Assembly: GCA_963777355.1 (NCBI GenBank)
Contig: CAVZQK010000001.1
Coordinates: 558,001 to 622,000, forward strand
Origin: DATJHM01 sp963777355
GTDB taxonomy: Bacteria; Chloroflexota; Ktedonobacteria; Ktedonobacterales; Ktedonobacteraceae
Length of the DNA stretch: 64,000 bases
Direction of reading: 5' to 3'
Shown here: positions 28,454-36,942 of the stretch, one piece after another
How the letters are laid out: the number at the start of each line of letters is the position of its first letter
How positions within the stretch are numbered: position 1 is the first letter of the stretch
Position numbers and translations under genes: made by a program
The notes under the pieces: generated by a model
Told to the model about the DNA's origin: nothing
What the model saw: only the letters and a program-made list of their open reading frames with translations
Database searches by the model: none

Positions 28454-30418
28454 ATGCAAACGTCAGATATGGAAGAGCTTATTGGGAGAACTATTGGTTC
28501 ATCTCGCCCGGTACGGCTGCTCGGCCACGGAAAGCTCAGTGCTGTGTATGAGGCGCATCAGCCGCAACAAAATCGTACGGCGATGTTTACTTTATTTCTC
28601 GTACCTGACACGTTGCCGCAGGAGGCACATGAGCGTTTCCTGGGACGTTTTAATCAAGAAGCAACTGCCCTTGCTCAGCTCAATCATCCGGCTATTCTCC
28701 CCGTGTATGATTTTGGAGCCTATTATGGCTATCCATACCTGGTAACGCCTTTTGTAAATAAGGTCCCTCTCGCTAAATTAGTAAAGCAGCAGGGTCATTT
28801 TTCCGCCCAGGAAGCGTTGGCCCTTTTACAACAAATAGCGTCTTGTCTCGATTATGCACATAGTCAGAATGTGATTTATGGTACGCTTAGCTCGGCAAAT
28901 ATTCTGGTTGATGAGAATATGGCAGTGCAGGTGGCTGGTTTTGGTTTTATGCGTATGCTGGAGGCGCGCGGTATTTTTCCTTTGCAGCGGCCATATGCAC
29001 ATTTATTGAGTATTGCCGATACCTTTCTCGGTTCTCCTGAATACCTGGCTCCAGAATATGTCCAGGGGGAGGTGGCTGATGGCCGCGTCGATGTCTATGC
29101 CCTGGGAGTGTTGCTGTATGAGCTTTTAAGTGGTTCCAGCCCTTTTCAGGGTACCAATCCATACGAAGTAGCGATGCAGCATGTGCAGCGTCGCGTGCCT
29201 CCTCTACATGAGCAGTTTTCTTTTGTACCGGCTGCCCTCGATGTTGTAATTGATCAGGCCCTTGAACGTAATCCTGCACAACGTTTTCAGACGGCAGGAG
29301 CTCTGGTGACTGTCTTTGAGCGTGTTTTACAGATTTTAGAGGCGAGCAGTGTTGCCTTTCCTGGTTTGCAATCGGTGACTCCTTCGGTTCCTCAGGCTGT
29401 ATCACCGGCTCCGCGTGCCTCTATTGATCCGAAGGCGACGATGCCGCCAACGGTGAATTGGCTCGATGAAGAGATATTGCGTGCTAAAGGTTTACAGGGT
29501 GCTGCTTTAGGAAAGACAGGTCCCGTGCCTGTGCCCAATGGCTCCGCCGCTCATGCCGGTGCAAGTTTTTCTAACGATACAATGACTCAATTCCCTGATC
29601 AGCCTCTGCCGGGCGATCAGGCAGCGGCTGTTGATCCTTTTGCCTGGTGGTCGGCTGCCTCACAGCCAGGTGGTGAGAATGGTCGGCTGCTTGGTGAGGG
29701 CGCTTCGGCTTCAGGAAAACGTCCCGTTCCGCCAAAACGTTCTGGAACTCGTGCTGGTAAGCGCGGACAGAAGACGGTTTCCAGGGATGGCCGTCGTCGT
29801 ACTGTTGCTGTTCTGGCAACAGGTGGGGTTGTGGCCCTGGGCGTGCTTGGCTTTGGTGGTGTCAGTCTTGCTCACTTGTTGCAGAAGAAGACTGCTCCGC
29901 TTGCAAGCGCACAGACGAAGGTCTCTCCTACCCAGGCTAGTATACCGACAACTGCTCCAACTACTCCTGCACCGACCCATGCAGCCCCGACGCCAACCGC
30001 AAAACCTGCGGCGACGCCAACACCGGTTGGGAATATGACCCCACCAACGCCCGCTGCAACCCAACCGCCTGCGCCAACTACTGCGCCCCCAACGCCGACT
30101 CCTGGTCATACAGGAACCGTGGTTGGCTCAACAACTATGGCTACCAATTCGTCAAAGACCTTTACTAATCCTGGTGATGGTCAGAATAGCTTGCTTATCC
30201 ATCTGGCAAATGGCAATTTTGTGGCTTATGAGACTGTTTGCCCTCACGAAGGTGTTACCTGCTACTACGATAGTGGTCAGCAGAAAATTGTTTGCCCACG
30301 GCATAACGCGATTTTTGATCCCGCTGCCGGGGCGCGTGTCGTATCGGGACCGCCCCCTCGCCCTCTGACTGCGGTTGCTGTCCATGTGAATGGCGATGGG
30401 ACGGTCACTGCTGGTTAG
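28454..30418 (+). CDS. Pseudokinase with membrane helix and external Rieske [2Fe-2S] domain
   Basis: The 654-residue chain joins a PknB-like fold to a Rieske domain. Residues about 10-280 follow the kinase plan (VRLLGHGKLSAVYEA, LNHPAILPVYDFG, GSPEYLAPEYVQG, DVYALGVLLYELLSG). The catalytic parts are lost: the VAIK region reads TAMFTLFLV, HRDxKxxN reads IYGTLSSAN and DFG reads AGFGF. A helix (VLATGGVVALGVLGFGGVSLAHLL, about 450-472) leads to a Pro/Thr-rich stalk. The Rieske domain has VCPHEGV and, 15 residues after the CPH, VCPRHNAIFDP, then GPPPRPL. ATG 28454 follows GAGGAGG. The stop overlaps the convergent epimerase stop. Confidence 0.9.
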   Translation: MQTSDMEELIGRTIGSSRPVRLLGHGKLSAVYEAHQPQQNRTAMFTLFLVPDTLPQEAHERFLGRFNQEATALAQLNHPAILPVYDFGAYYGYPYLVTPFVNKVPLAKLVKQQGHFSAQEALALLQQIASCLDYAHSQNVIYGTLSSANILVDENMAVQVAGFGFMRMLEARGIFPLQRPYAHLLSIADTFLGSPEYLAPEYVQGEVADGRVDVYALGVLLYELLSGSSPFQGTNPYEVAMQHVQRRVPPLHEQFSFVPAALDVVIDQALERNPAQRFQTAGALVTVFERVLQILEASSVAFPGLQSVTPSVPQAVSPAPRASIDPKATMPPTVNWLDEEILRAKGLQGAALGKTGPVPVPNGSAAHAGASFSNDTMTQFPDQPLPGDQAAAVDPFAWWSAASQPGGENGRLLGEGASASGKRPVPPKRSGTRAGKRGQKTVSRDGRRRTVAVLATGGVVALGVLGFGGVSLAHLLQKKTAPLASAQTKVSPTQASIPTTAPTTPAPTHAAPTPTAKPAATPTPVGNMTPPTPAATQPPAPTTAPPTPTPGHTGTVVGSTTMATNSSKTFTNPGDGQNSLLIHLANGNFVAYETVCPHEGVTCYYDSGQQKIVCPRHNAIFDPAAGARVVSGPPPRPLTAVAVHVNGDGTVTAG

Positions 30419-31368
30419 TACCTGCTCTGACGCAGTTCCTGAATTGTACGTATCAAGCCTGCGCGAAAGCTAATCTCTGGGTGGTATCCCAGCAGCTTTC
30501 GCGCATGGGTAATATCAGCAAGGCTGTCACGTACATCGCCTTGACGTGCCTCACGATACTCGGCCTCGATATGGATATTGAGCAACTCTCTCGCCATCGC
30601 TAAGACGTTGTTTAGCGAGATTCTTTCTCCGCAACCGATGTTCATTGCCTGACCAACTGCCTCTGGCGCTGTTGCCGCGAGGAGATTCGCCTGTACGACG
30701 TTTTCGATAAAAGTGAAGTCTCGTGTCTGTTCGCCATCTCCAAATACAATTGGTTGACGTTTTTCTAACAGGGCCGTGAGAAAACGGGGAATAACGGCGG
30801 CATATTCTGAGTTTGGGTCCTGCCGGGGACCAAATACGTTGAAGTAGCGCAGGGCGACGGTCTCCAGTCCGTAGATACGGGTGAAGACTGTGCAGAGCAG
30901 TTCTGCACTCAGCTTTTGGACTGCATAAGGGGACATTGGCGTGGTTGCCATCTCTTCATGCTTCGGTAGCACCGCTGTATTGCCGTAGACCGACGATGAA
31001 CTGGCATAAACGACTCTGCGCACACCCTGATCTCGTGCTGCAAGAAGCACGTTCTGCGTACCGACAATATTTGTCTCCAAAGAGGTTACTGGATCACTGA
31101 TTGAACGGCTTACTGAAGCCAGAGCCCCCTGGTGAAAAACGATTTCTATCCCTTTCAGCGCGGTTTTCACTGTCTCCATGTCACGCAGATCGCCATATAT
31201 TACCTGAAGTTTCGGCATATAGACCTTCAATGCCTGGAGATTGCTCTCTCTTCCTGTTGCCATATTATCTAGAATACGCACTTGCGCTCCCTGGCGCAGG
31301 AGCGCTTCTGCTATGTTTGAACCGATAAAACCGGCTCCCCCTGTGATCAGATACTGTGTTTTATCCAT
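30415..31368 (-). CDS. NAD-dependent nucleotide-sugar epimerase (extended SDR)
   Basis: This enzyme probably inverts C4 of a UDP-hexose or UDP-N-acetylhexosamine. About 317 residues show the NAD loop ITGGAGFIGSN, the Asp of RILDNMATG, the Ser region YASSSSVYG and the catalytic SPYAVQK (Tyr near 146). PRQDPNSEYAAVIPRF is a pattern I associate with WbpP/GalE-type epimerases, and FGDGEQTRDFTFIENVV follows. ATG 31368 is preferred because the Rossmann strand then begins at residue 5; an in-frame ATG lies at 31386. The stop overlaps that of the pseudokinase gene. It likely supplies sugar donors for the exopolysaccharide genes around it. Confidence 0.9.
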   Translation of the reverse strand: MDKTQYLITGGAGFIGSNIAEALLRQGAQVRILDNMATGRESNLQALKVYMPKLQVIYGDLRDMETVKTALKGIEIVFHQGALASVSRSISDPVTSLETNIVGTQNVLLAARDQGVRRVVYASSSSVYGNTAVLPKHEEMATTPMSPYAVQKLSAELLCTVFTRIYGLETVALRYFNVFGPRQDPNSEYAAVIPRFLTALLEKRQPIVFGDGEQTRDFTFIENVVQANLLAATAPEAVGQAMNIGCGERISLNNVLAMARELLNIHIEAEYREARQGDVRDSLADITHARKLLGYHPEISFRAGLIRTIQELRQSRY

Positions 31369-31685
31369 CGTTGCTCTTGTGTGCATGATTCTTTATAGAA
31401 AAACTTGCACATTTCTCCTTTTGTACAATATACCTGTGTACTATATAGTGTACCAGAAGTAATATATTTTTAAATAGTCTTCTTGAAATCTGCTATACTA
31501 TATTTATGTCATAATTGAACGTCGTGCGTTACTATTTCTGAGGATGTATCTGTGGATGTTTCTGCACGAAGCTTGAAATCTGCTTAGTAGGAGCAAGCCT
31601 GAAATATGTTTTGAGAGAATGCTCAATGCTTACTGAAGGAGTTTCAGAGACGTTCTGAATTTGGTGATGGTAGGAGTGCATAATT
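31369..31685. other. Intergenic region between divergent epimerase and glycosidase-like genes
   Basis: There is no credible gene. The stretch is AT-rich near 31440-31510 and must hold divergent promoters. I cannot fix their boxes with confidence. Confidence 0.4.
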
Positions 31686-33038
31686 GTGAGTGGTCGTTTA
31701 TTAAGTAAGCGTCTGTTGTATAGATTGCTTACGGTTTTCTCGCTCGTTGTTACCTTAAACGTCGTCTTTGTAAGTACTGCGGAGTGTAGTTGGGACCCTG
31801 GCTCGTTGTTCCGCTTGCCAGGTGCCGGGCGGTATGGGCATATTGGCGCTGGGGGACCTTGCCGTTGGGGTATCTTCTGTGTTATGCCAACCGAGCATAA
31901 AGTGCGGAATTTTATTAATACTTTGGAAGATATCCATCTTTTTCAGAGTTTTGATTATCGTATTAGTGATCCCACTGCGGTTGCGCAATATTTTGATTTT
32001 ATCTGGGGTGGTTCTCCTCGCAAAGTTTCTCTCTTTCATGAAGGTCATCCCAATATCATCGTTAGCTATTATATTCCTTTTCATCGCGATGATGGGACGT
32101 TCGGAAATCCCGACCTCGGTAAATACCACAACTTGAGATATTGGCAGTCCCTGCATCCAGATTGGATTTTGTACAAGTGTGATCGTACCACTCCTGCCTA
32201 TGAGTTTGGCAACCCAAACATTCCGCTGGATTTTTCTAATCCTGCTGTTGTGAAGTGGCAAATTCAAACCTACGGTTTGCCTGCGAGTCAACGTGGCTAT
32301 GATGCGATTGCCGCTGATAATATTAATATGGAGAATCTCTTTGGCGGTTGTGGCTCTTTTTATCATGGACGCTGGGTGCAGCGCTACAGCGGCAATATGC
32401 ACGATGAGCGCTGGCACGCCGATGTTGTCTCCTGGGTGGCACGTATGCAGCGGGGATTGCATGCTCTCCCTCATCACCTGAAGCTTATTCCAAACTTTAG
32501 TCTGGGCGCTCTGCTCACGGTGAATAGTCCTATCGTGCAGCAATTTCTCGATCATGTAGACGCGGTTCTGGATGAACGAGGCTTCACGAATTATGGAGAT
32601 GGCTATATTACGGGCGAACGCTGGGTGCAGGCGGTGAAGTTTATTCAAATGGTTCAAGATCAACGGAAAGCCATTTATATTCTTAACCAGACGAAGTCTC
32701 CAATGAAGCAAGACCAGGTGCAATATGCGTTAGTCTCGTATTTGATGGCAAAGGGAAATCTTGCCTCGATGTATATTACGGGCAACCAGGATTACGGACG
32801 CACGATGCTGAGTAATTTTTACAGCGTGCAGATTGGTAGCCCTGAGGGTAGTATGTATACGGCCCAAAATGTCTACTGGCGTCGTTACAGCAATGGCCTG
32901 GTGGTCGTCAATCCCAGCGCCACTACTGCTCAGACTGTAGTAGTCTATGATCATTACCGCGATATGTATGATGAGCCTGTGCGCCATAGATTTACATTAG
33001 CTCCCCATTCTGGAAAAATCCTGCTACAATATTCTTAA
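31686..33038 (+). CDS. Secreted putative glycoside hydrolase (GHL15-like)
   Basis: The protein of 450 residues has a signal peptide (LLYRLLTVFSLVVTLNVVFVSTAE). The mature part looks like a TIM-barrel putative glycosyl hydrolase of the GHL type: WILYKCDRTTPAYEFGNPNIPLDFSNPAVVKWQ, YDAIAADNINMEN, LKLIPNFSLGAL, VDAVLDERGFTNYGDGY and a C-terminal beta region VYWRRYSNGLVVVNPS. The Asp in AADNIN and Glu in LDERGF sit where catalytic acids are expected, but activity is inferred. It starts with GTG; AGGAG lies 12 bases upstream. It is surrounded by exopolysaccharide genes, suggesting polysaccharide processing. Confidence 0.7.
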   Translation: MSGRLLSKRLLYRLLTVFSLVVTLNVVFVSTAECSWDPGSLFRLPGAGRYGHIGAGGPCRWGIFCVMPTEHKVRNFINTLEDIHLFQSFDYRISDPTAVAQYFDFIWGGSPRKVSLFHEGHPNIIVSYYIPFHRDDGTFGNPDLGKYHNLRYWQSLHPDWILYKCDRTTPAYEFGNPNIPLDFSNPAVVKWQIQTYGLPASQRGYDAIAADNINMENLFGGCGSFYHGRWVQRYSGNMHDERWHADVVSWVARMQRGLHALPHHLKLIPNFSLGALLTVNSPIVQQFLDHVDAVLDERGFTNYGDGYITGERWVQAVKFIQMVQDQRKAIYILNQTKSPMKQDQVQYALVSYLMAKGNLASMYITGNQDYGRTMLSNFYSVQIGSPEGSMYTAQNVYWRRYSNGLVVVNPSATTAQTVVVYDHYRDMYDEPVRHRFTLAPHSGKILLQYS

Positions 33039-33067
33039 ATGGATTACTTGTCCGTCTCCGGTTCACC

Positions 33068-33112
33068 GACCCTCTCTCCCCCTCCAAAAACGTGTCCAGG
33101 GGGAGAGGGGTT
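33068..33112. repeat. Inverted repeat hairpin at left edge of accessory island
   Basis: CCCTCTCTCCCCCT and its near-complement AGGGGGAGAGGGG enclose a loop that holds ACGTGTCC. It is the first member of the repeat family seen through 36.9 kb. Confidence 0.6.
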
Positions 33113-33736
33113 CTCACCCTGACACGTTTTCAACGCTGCTGCAAATCGGGGAAAAGGGGTTCCGGCTCAAGAGAAACATGAGACCCAAGAGATCAGAAGC
33201 TCCTGTTTTTTTATTTCCCCATCTGCCCATGAATCGGCCTTTGAAGCGTTTTCGTAGGGATGGGATGGTAAGGGTCGACCAAACTCCGCCATCACTCTGC
33301 AATCCCGTCCTCTTCCCCAAGCGATCCTCTTCCCTTCCATTTCCTCCCTCCAGGACACTTTTTGGGAGACAAAACAGTTTTTTCCGGGCCATGATGTCCT
33401 ACCCGAACCGTGATCACAACGTTGGTCATCCATACAGGCTAAAGTAGGGACACCCTGGAGCGGGCGTGAGGCACCCACCCTGGCAGAGGAACCAGCCCGC
33501 GCAAGCGTGTCCTGCTCGGAAAGCGATCTTCTCGCCCTCAAAAAGTGTCTGGGGGAGAGCTTCCATTTCCTCCCTCCCAAGTTATGTCCGAGAGAGAGCT
33601 CTCGCCCCCACTCAAACTCCCTCCGGTAGGGCAGAGCAGCTTGCTCCCGCTCAAACTCGCGTAGGGCAGAGCGGCTTGCCCGTCTCCAGCTCGCTGAGCA
33701 CTCCTCTCGTTCTTCAAAAAGTGTCCGGGCGAGAGC
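33084..33736. repeat. Repeat cluster, GTGTCnGGGGGAGAG family (four copies)
   Basis: Copies lie at about 33084-33110, 33541-33560 and 33715-33736 on the plus strand and 33344-33365 on the minus strand. Each has CAAAAA, then GTGTC, then a G-rich GGGGGAGAG-like core. The whole gene-free stretch 33039-33918 is made of related GC-rich, short inverted segments. Open frames across it on the minus strand are artefacts. Confidence 0.65.
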
Positions 33737-33918
33737 TTTGTCAACCGGATTCCGGATTTTGAAGAGGGAGGCCCAAGATACGTAGAGAAACCAACTCGTC
33801 TCACGACGAGTGAAGAGTTTTCGCAGTCTTCCTCGTGATGTTTCTCCTGGCACGGAGAGATGTATTCTCTGACCTTTCCTTGACAACTACCCATGTATGA
33901 TCTACATTACTTTTAGTA

Positions 33919-33947
33919 TTGACTGACCGTCGGTCATTCGTTAGATA
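33919..33947 (+). promoter_or_regulatory. Promoter with TetR-type operator between -35 and -10
   Basis: TTGACT, a 17-base spacer and TAGATA form the promoter. The spacer region holds the perfect palindrome TGACCGTCGGTCA (33924-33936), centred on one base. A repressor bound here would block RNA polymerase, so the downstream TetR gene is probably self-controlled. Confidence 0.7.
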
Positions 33948-33957
33948 TGAGGAAAAC

Positions 33958-34662
33958 ATGAAGCGTATTGTCAAAGATCCTATCGTGAGACGCAACGAGA
34001 TTCTCGATACTGCCGAGCGATTGATGGCGAACAAAGGCTATGAACAGATGACGATCCAGGACATTGTGGATGAACTTCAGATTGCCAAAGGGACGGTGTA
34101 CCACTACTTCAACTCTAAGGAAGCCGTGCTTGGGGCGCTGGTCGAGCGTATGGGAGAGCAGATGGAACAGCTCATCATCCCCATTCTCGCAGATCCCACT
34201 CTTTCTGCCCTGGAAAAGCTCTTACGTTACTTTTCCGCGTCGGACCAATGGAAAGGAGCCCATCGCAGCTTTGTGCTCACCTTCACGCGCTTCTGGTATG
34301 CCGACGAGAACGCCATTGTTCACCGCAAGCTCTTGCGAGACGGCATGAAACGCTATGTACCCTATCTCTCGCAGATTATCCGACAGGGAATCACAGAAGG
34401 CGTCTTCACGACTGCCTACCCTGATCAGACGGCCAGGATGATGATTGCTTTACGCCAGGATTTTGGCGATGCCATTGCCGATGCGTTCCTTTCCGCGCAA
34501 GACCAGTCCATTGATCACTCCCTGATCACTCAGATGACCGTGGCGACGGCCGATGCCCTGGAACGGCTGCTCGGGGCAAATCGGAGTGCTTGCAGACCCC
34601 CTGGCTCGCAGCGCTCTCACAATGGCAGAACCCATCTGCCCTTTCGCTGTGAGGACTCTTAA
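33958..34662 (+). CDS. TetR/AcrR family transcriptional regulator
   Basis: The protein of 234 residues has an N-terminal helix-turn-helix: RRNEILDTAERLMANKGYEQMTIQDIVDELQIAKGTVYHYFNSKEAVLGAL (about 9-60). The rest is a helical ligand domain I cannot assign. ATG 33958 is preferred over the upstream ATG 33919, which lies within the promoter. With the predicted start of transcription near 33954 the leader would be only a few bases. The next gene starts 19 bases after its stop, so the regulator probably controls the methyltransferase-like protein. Confidence 0.88.
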   Translation: MKRIVKDPIVRRNEILDTAERLMANKGYEQMTIQDIVDELQIAKGTVYHYFNSKEAVLGALVERMGEQMEQLIIPILADPTLSALEKLLRYFSASDQWKGAHRSFVLTFTRFWYADENAIVHRKLLRDGMKRYVPYLSQIIRQGITEGVFTTAYPDQTARMMIALRQDFGDAIADAFLSAQDQSIDHSLITQMTVATADALERLLGANRSACRPPGSQRSHNGRTHLPFRCEDS

Positions 34663-34681
34663 AGAAAAGGAGTATACCATC

Positions 34682-35359
34682 ATGAAAACGTTCGTCATTC
34701 AAACAATAGCAGCAACTTTTCTTGGTTTGATCGCGCTGGGGCTTTTGCTGTTTCTCCCGGCGTGGACGCTGGCCTACTGGCAGGCATGGGTTTTTATCAT
34801 CGTCTTTATGCTTTCAACGAATGCAATCGGCGTCTACCTGTATCTGAAAGACCCGGCTCTCCTTGCGCGGCGTAAGAAGATGGGATTTGCGGACCAGAGC
34901 CTGACGCAAAATATTATCATCTCCATCGCGCTCCTCAGCACTCTCGCCTTACTGGTATTTAGCGCCTTCGATCATCGCTTTGCCTGGTCTCCGGTGCCAC
35001 CGGCAATCTCAGTGCTTGGAGATGCGCTGGTCGTGCTTGGCCTGTTCATCCCCTTTCTCTCCTTTAGAGGAAACAATAGCTATGGAGGTGCGACAATCGA
35101 GGTAGTTGAGGGTCAGAAAGTGATGTCGACCGGTCTCTACGCTCACATTCGACATCCCCAGTACCTGGGAAACGTGATCATGGTCATCGGCATCCCCCTC
35201 GCGCTCGACTCCTGGTGGGGACTCGTCGTGCTTGCTATCACCATCCCCGTACTGGCATGGAGAATTCTCGACGAGGAGAAGCTCCTGGAGAAAGATTTGC
35301 CAGGGTATAAAGAATACGAGCAACAAGTGCGCTATCGTCTGGTGCCATATCTTTGGTAA
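34682..35359 (+). CDS. Isoprenylcysteine carboxyl methyltransferase family membrane protein
   Basis: The 225-residue protein has about five hydrophobic helices and the ICMT/PEMT cofactor signature at the C-terminus: GLYAHIRHPQYLGNVIMVIGIPLAL, then LDEEKLLEKDLPGYKEYEQQVRYRLVPYLW. Bacterial members methylate small or lipid-like substrates that are mostly unknown. AAGGAG lies 9 bases before ATG 34682. It appears co-transcribed with the TetR gene. Confidence 0.85.
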   Translation: MKTFVIQTIAATFLGLIALGLLLFLPAWTLAYWQAWVFIIVFMLSTNAIGVYLYLKDPALLARRKKMGFADQSLTQNIIISIALLSTLALLVFSAFDHRFAWSPVPPAISVLGDALVVLGLFIPFLSFRGNNSYGGATIEVVEGQKVMSTGLYAHIRHPQYLGNVIMVIGIPLALDSWWGLVVLAITIPVLAWRILDEEKLLEKDLPGYKEYEQQVRYRLVPYLW

Positions 35360-35815
35360 GCCAGAGCAGTCTAGGGGTAAATCCCAGAATAGAATTCAAT
35401 CAATAAGGTAATTTCTTTACAATTACCTGCGGTAAAGGCTCCAAATTGAGCATATCCTTCTTGCAAATCAAATGTAGATTATGACGAAAGACGTGATCGA
35501 GACTGCGCAGCAAATCCGATCATCGGACTCGGTTGCGTAGTGACCTTCTGATGAGGTGCCTCAAAATCGTTCGTTTCTTGAGGTAGGACTAGGATGCCTG
35601 TAAAATCCTATCACAAAGCAGGCTCCTGGCTCTGGGATCAATGGGGCCAGGATCTCCCATTGGGTATCGGTCACATCGGAGGGATAGGGCTTTCGAGCAC
35701 GCTGATTCGTCATCGAAGTTGATCCTTTCTCTTTGCTTGACTGACTCCTTTGCTTTTTTCTCTCGGCACTTTTCTTCGTTATGACACACTCTCATAAAAC
35801 CAAGTGAGGAATAAC
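35360..35815. other. Gap with transposase remnant upstream of NUDIX gene
   Basis: Except for the IS5-type N-terminal fragment at 35600-35713 I see no gene. The rest is decayed insertion-sequence DNA and a presumed promoter for the NUDIX gene. Confidence 0.5.
35600..35713 (-). pseudogene. IS5-type transposase, N-terminal remnant
   Basis: From ATG 35713 the minus strand encodes MTNQRARKPYPSDVTD followed by TQWEILAPLIPEP. This is the usual opening of IS5-group transposases with the DUF4096-like domain. Similarity ends after about 30 residues and the catalytic part is absent. Confidence 0.7.
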
Positions 35816-36229
35816 ATGATAGAGTCAGTTGCGGATGTGTTAGTTATAGAAAACAACAAAGTACTATTAGTACAGCAGAAACAACAGAGTTCCTACGGCT
35901 TGTGGGGTTTTCCTGGTGGTCATCTTGAGCCGGGTGAGACCGCTCAGGAGGCAGTCGTGCGGGAGATTCACGAAGAGCTTGGTACAGTGCTCATGCAAAT
36001 CAAACCGTTCAAGGTGACCCGTATTGAGCGGCCAAGTGGAACGCTTGAACTCAGCACATTCACCGGTGTATTACGTGGCCCCGTAGTCCTAGAGGACCAC
36101 GAACTCATGGCCTATGGTTGGTTCAGCCTCGAATTGCTTCAAATAATGCGGGAGAGACTCCGGCTGCCAATCTTGCTGAAGCACGCTCAAGAACTACTCC
36201 TATCTCTTCCGTCCGTCGCAGGCAAATAA
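35816..36229 (+). CDS. NUDIX hydrolase
   Basis: The 137-residue enzyme hydrolyses a nucleoside diphosphate linked to another group. The NUDIX box is complete: GHLEPGETAQEAVVREIHEELG (G-x5-E-x7-R-E-x2-E-E-x-G). SYGLWGFPGG precedes it. The substrate cannot be told from sequence. ATG 35816 is preferred; TGAGGA lies upstream and overlaps the earlier GTG frame start. The gene is flanked on both sides by minus-strand IS5-type remnants, so it may have arrived with them. Confidence 0.88.
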   Translation: MIESVADVLVIENNKVLLVQQKQQSSYGLWGFPGGHLEPGETAQEAVVREIHEELGTVLMQIKPFKVTRIERPSGTLELSTFTGVLRGPVVLEDHELMAYGWFSLELLQIMRERLRLPILLKHAQELLLSLPSVAGK

Positions 36230-36345
36230 GCAGACAGGCGAAATCCATCATGGCCTGGAACATACATTTCTTCCGCTCATACCGATAACGTAACCGGTGG
36301 TAGCTTTTAAGCCACGCAATGGCTCGCTCCACAAACGTCCGTTTT
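36222..36345 (-). pseudogene. IS5-type transposase, C-terminal remnant
   Basis: The minus strand encodes RRKRTFVERAIAWLKSYHR followed by LRYRYERKKCMFQAMMDFAC, the C-terminal helix of IS5-group transposases with its conserved Glu. The rest of the gene is missing. It overlaps the NUDIX 3' end by a few bases. Confidence 0.7.
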
Positions 36346-36447
36346 CTGCGACATAGGCCCTGCTTTTTTAAGGAAGCGGGGCATCACTTCCATAAGCACA
36401 GGACTCACTCTTGACGAATTCTCATAATCAGAATCTCAAAAGGTCCG

Positions 36448-36711
36448 GTGGTTGACGGAAAACCTGAGACAAACGAAGGAGGAACACAACAGTTTACCAA
36501 TATTGGCTATGTGCGCATCTCCAAACAAAAGCAAAACGAGGCACTCCAGATTGATGCGCTCAAAGTGGCAGGATGTGAGAAATGGTTTGTGGGCAAGATT
36601 ACTGGCTCGAAAGTCGAACGCAAGGGACTGAACGAGGCTCTGACATACATACGACCAGGCGACATCTTCGTGGTGTGGAAATTGGACCAAGCAGGACGCC
36701 CTCTCCCCTAG
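36448..36711 (+). pseudogene. Serine recombinase (resolvase), truncated N-terminal domain
   Basis: The frame shows NIGYVRISKQKQNEALQIDAL, VERKGLNEAL and PGDIFVVWKLDQAGR, the first two thirds of a resolvase catalytic domain. The catalytic Ser is in YVRIS. It breaks at LDxxGR where a copy of the GTGTC repeat begins, and no helix-turn-helix domain follows. The start at 36448 is uncertain. Confidence 0.7.
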
Positions 36712-36892
36712 ACACATTTTGGAAAGGGGACAAAAGGTCTTTATGAGATCCCTCTCGCGCCGCAAATGCACGTAGGGTCGGCTGTTGATCTCTGACCGTC
36801 TCGCCGAGCGATTCCCTCGCCCCGCAGATCCTGCGCGAAACGTGGTCTCGCCGAGTGAGGGAATCGCTCTCCAAAAATGTGTCCGGGGGAGA
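36701..36892. repeat. Repeat cluster, GTGTCnGGGGGAGAG family (two copies)
   Basis: A minus-oriented copy lies at 36701-36722 and truncates the resolvase remnant. A plus-oriented copy lies at 36871-36892. Between them are inverted segments such as GCGATTCCCTC and GAGGGAATCGC. This is the right edge of the accessory island. Confidence 0.65.
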
Positions 36893-36942
36893 ACGTCCCC
36901 TACAGATTTGGCGCTAAGGGTGGTTTCTTTTGCCCATTGCCG

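Noticed and set aside
31755..32723. Minus-strand open frame of 322 codons
   Set aside because: It is a shadow of the secreted glycosidase-like gene, with no signal, motif or ribosome-binding site of its own.
33167..33894. Overlapping minus-strand open frames of 239 and 118 codons
   Set aside because: They are translations of the GC-rich repeat cluster; repeated low-complexity residues and no family features.
33039..33900. CRISPR array
   Set aside because: Copies are few, irregularly spaced and in both orientations, with no constant spacer length and no cas genes in the window.
35600..36345. One IS5-type transposase interrupted by the NUDIX gene
   Set aside because: On the minus strand the C-terminal fragment precedes the N-terminal fragment, so they cannot be halves of one split gene.
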